Source: Collinsella aerofaciens ATCC 25986 (GTDB lineage: Bacteria > Actinomycetota > Coriobacteriia > Coriobacteriales > Coriobacteriaceae). Taken from it: a stretch of 64,000 nucleotides of DNA. This document shows, one piece after another, positions 62,459-64,000 of this stretch; position 1 is the first letter of the stretch; each line of letters opens with the position of its first letter. The stretch covers positions 1,674,001 through 1,738,000 of the forward strand of contig NZ_CP048433.1 in the NCBI RefSeq assembly GCF_010509075.1, written 5' to 3'. A program made the position numbers and the translations under genes. The notes beneath the pieces were generated by a model. That model saw nothing but the letters and a program-made list of their open reading frames with translations. It ran no database searches and was not told where the DNA came from.

Positions 62459-63565
62459 ATGACCATGTTCGCCCGCGATCTTTCCGTCGCGCACTACCGC
62501 AGCTTCGATAGCTATCGCCTTGCCCTGGACGAGGGCGTGACGATACTTGCGGGACCCAACGCGGCGGGAAAGACCAATCTCATAGAGGCGCTGCAGCTGC
62601 TGACGAGCGGCGCCTCGTTTAGGCATCCGACCGCAGCCGAGCTCGTCCATGACGGCGTGGGCTCGTGCAAGGTCGAGCTGAGGCTCGAGGGCGACGGCCG
62701 CGTGCTTGATATGGGATTGAGCGCGGAGGACGGTAAACGCTCGTTTAGCCGCAACGGCAAGAGATGCTCTGCCGCCGGTGTGCGCGGGGTTCTGCCGAGC
62801 GTGCTGTTTTGCCCCGACCATCTGGACATGGTTAAGCGAGGCGCCAGTGTGCGCCGCGCCGCCCTCGACGACTTTGGCATGCAACTGAGCGCACGCTATG
62901 CCGATCTTGCGAGCACCTATGGTCGCTGCGTGACCCAGCGTAACGCCTTGCTCAAGGAGGCCTGGTGCTGCCGCGAGATGCTCGGCGCGTGGAACGATTC
63001 GATTGCCCGCGCGGGCGCGGCTCTGCTCGTGCACCGGTTGGCCCTGCTCGACCGGCTGGCGGGCCATGTGCGTACTGCCTACGGGCAAGTGGCGTCCGGT
63101 GAAGCCGCCAACGTGTCCTATGCGTCCACGCTGGGGGATTTGCCCCAGGTCGATGATCGCGAAGAGCTGAAGGGCTGGGCGTACGAGCGCATGCTGGCTG
63201 CCCTTGATGAGCACGCCGACGAGGAAATTCGCCGCGGCGTGACGTTGGTGGGACCGCATCGCGACGAGATTGAGTTTGCTGTGGCGGGTCGCTCCGCCCG
63301 TTCATTTGCCAGCCAAGGTCAGCAGCGAACGTTGGTTCTGGCCTGGAAGGTGGCGGAGGTGGCCGTGGCTCGCGATGTCCTGGGCACCGCCCCACTGCTG
63401 CTTTTGGACGACGTGATGAGCGAACTCGACGGCGAACGCCGCGGTGCTTTCCTGCGGCTGATCGGCGATGATATCCAGACGGTCATAACCACGACCAACC
63501 TGGGGTACTTTACCGATGACCTGCTTGATCGAGCCAAGGTGGTGAGCATGGGTGAGACGTGCTAA
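62459..63565 (+). CDS. recF: DNA replication and repair protein RecF
   Basis: This 368-residue SMC-like ATPase loads RecA at gaps. Walker A is GPNAAGKTN, the signature is SFASQGQQRTL, and Walker B is LLLLDDVMSELD. The ATG at 62459 is 10 nt after dnaN and has no clear ribosome site; another ATG two codons later is equally possible. The gene overlaps the next one by 14 nt. Confidence 0.95.
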   Translation: MTMFARDLSVAHYRSFDSYRLALDEGVTILAGPNAAGKTNLIEALQLLTSGASFRHPTAAELVHDGVGSCKVELRLEGDGRVLDMGLSAEDGKRSFSRNGKRCSAAGVRGVLPSVLFCPDHLDMVKRGASVRRAALDDFGMQLSARYADLASTYGRCVTQRNALLKEAWCCREMLGAWNDSIARAGAALLVHRLALLDRLAGHVRTAYGQVASGEAANVSYASTLGDLPQVDDREELKGWAYERMLAALDEHADEEIRRGVTLVGPHRDEIEFAVAGRSARSFASQGQQRTLVLAWKVAEVAVARDVLGTAPLLLLDDVMSELDGERRGAFLRLIGDDIQTVITTTNLGYFTDDLLDRAKVVSMGETC

Positions 63566-64000
63566 TTACGAGCGCGAGAGCGAAACGGTCGCCTTCAGTG
63601 GCTTTTTGAACGCAGAGCGCCAGCGCATCCTGGCGGCTGCGACCCCTGAGCGCCGTGCGCAGATGGAGGCCGCCGAGGAGTCGCGCGCGGTCTATCGCGC
63701 GTGGAACGCGGTGTGCTCGGGCACGCGCGAGGGGCGGCATGTGACGGGCCTGCGCTACCTGCCCGAGTCCAATGAGCTGCTGGTATATCTCGACTCGCCC
63801 TCGTGGACGCAGGAAATGACGTTGTTGCGCGAGATCATCCGCGCGCGCATGGAGCGCGCCGGTGCGCATGTGGATGGCCTGGTGTTCAAAACCACCGCGC
63901 CCGGTCACACGCCGCCCGCCGCCAAGGAGCGCCTTCGCCCAGCGGCGACCGAGCGCCCGCCGGCCCCACACGCCGACCTCAGCGATGCCGAGCGCACCGA
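63552..64000 (+). CDS. DUF721/DciA-like protein (partial at window edge)
   Basis: About 149 codons are visible before the window ends. A GTG at 63552 opens a frame inside the recF 3' end. The product has AWNAVCSGTREGRHVTGLRY and LLVYLDSPSWTQEMTLLRE, which match the DUF721 pattern (W-x-x-VCG, then VYxDSxxWxxEL). DciA-type DUF721 proteins load the replicative helicase in bacteria that lack DnaC/DnaI, and the gene commonly follows recF in actinobacteria. A Pro/Ala-rich tail follows. Confidence 0.72.
   Translation, partial: MRRANYERESETVAFSGFLNAERQRILAAATPERRAQMEAAEESRAVYRAWNAVCSGTREGRHVTGLRYLPESNELLVYLDSPSWTQEMTLLREIIRARMERAGAHVDGLVFKTTAPGHTPPAAKERLRPAATERPPAPHADLSDAERT

Overview
The window is bacterial, about 60% G+C and densely coded. 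It holds the chromosomal origin neighbourhood of an actinobacterium, most likely class Coriobacteriia and Collinsella-like. That placement rests on my recognition of the protein families, the gene order and the high-G+C rRNA genes; I could not run a database search. The right end carries the classic origin order. On the minus strand it reads rpmH-rnpA-yidD-yidC-jag-rsmG, then three perfect parS sites, then parA-parB. On the plus strand it reads dnaA-dnaN-recF and a DUF721/DciA-like gene cut by the window edge. An unusual gene (GHKL ATPase, Gln/Pro-rich linker, winged helix) sits between rpmH and dnaA, where many bacteria have only oriC DNA.

Layout from the left. 1-9110: a nuclease tail, an EF-G-like GTPase, a polar amino-acid ABC importer operon (binding protein, permease, ATPase) with its promoter and a putative operator, a 151-bp perfect-armed palindromic element, an RlmD-type RNA methyltransferase, a PHP hydrolase and an aminotransferase. 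9114-15606: ftsH and hpt, tilS divergent from a WalJ-type metallo-hydrolase, hsp20, and a small tail-anchored protein. 15671-28750: two rRNA operons (16S-23S-5S, all minus strand) that look identical over about 5.4 kb and flank one phosphoglucomutase gene. 28915-38110: tRNA-Lys and tRNA-Gly with odd hairpin-rich duplications at their 3' sides, an M29 aminopeptidase, purC, a two-component system, a Tat-type lipoprotein with a TSCPD protein, and purB. 38408-45316: a large LPXTG thioester adhesin, a small membrane protein and a degenerate M28-like membrane protein with a giant disordered insert. 45515-52429: two WYL regulators, a DinG-like exonuclease-helicase, ddl and rlmN.

Functionally this is mostly core information processing (replication start, segregation, ribosome and tRNA maturation, membrane insertion, purine synthesis) with few accessory genes. 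No prophage, transposase or CRISPR array was seen. The most unusual signals are non-coding: homologous hairpin elements bounded by tRNA T-arm sequence at two tRNA loci, a MITE-like palindrome, regularly spaced parS sites, and non-canonical DnaA-box-like repeats that accompany unusual residues in the DnaA DNA-recognition signature.
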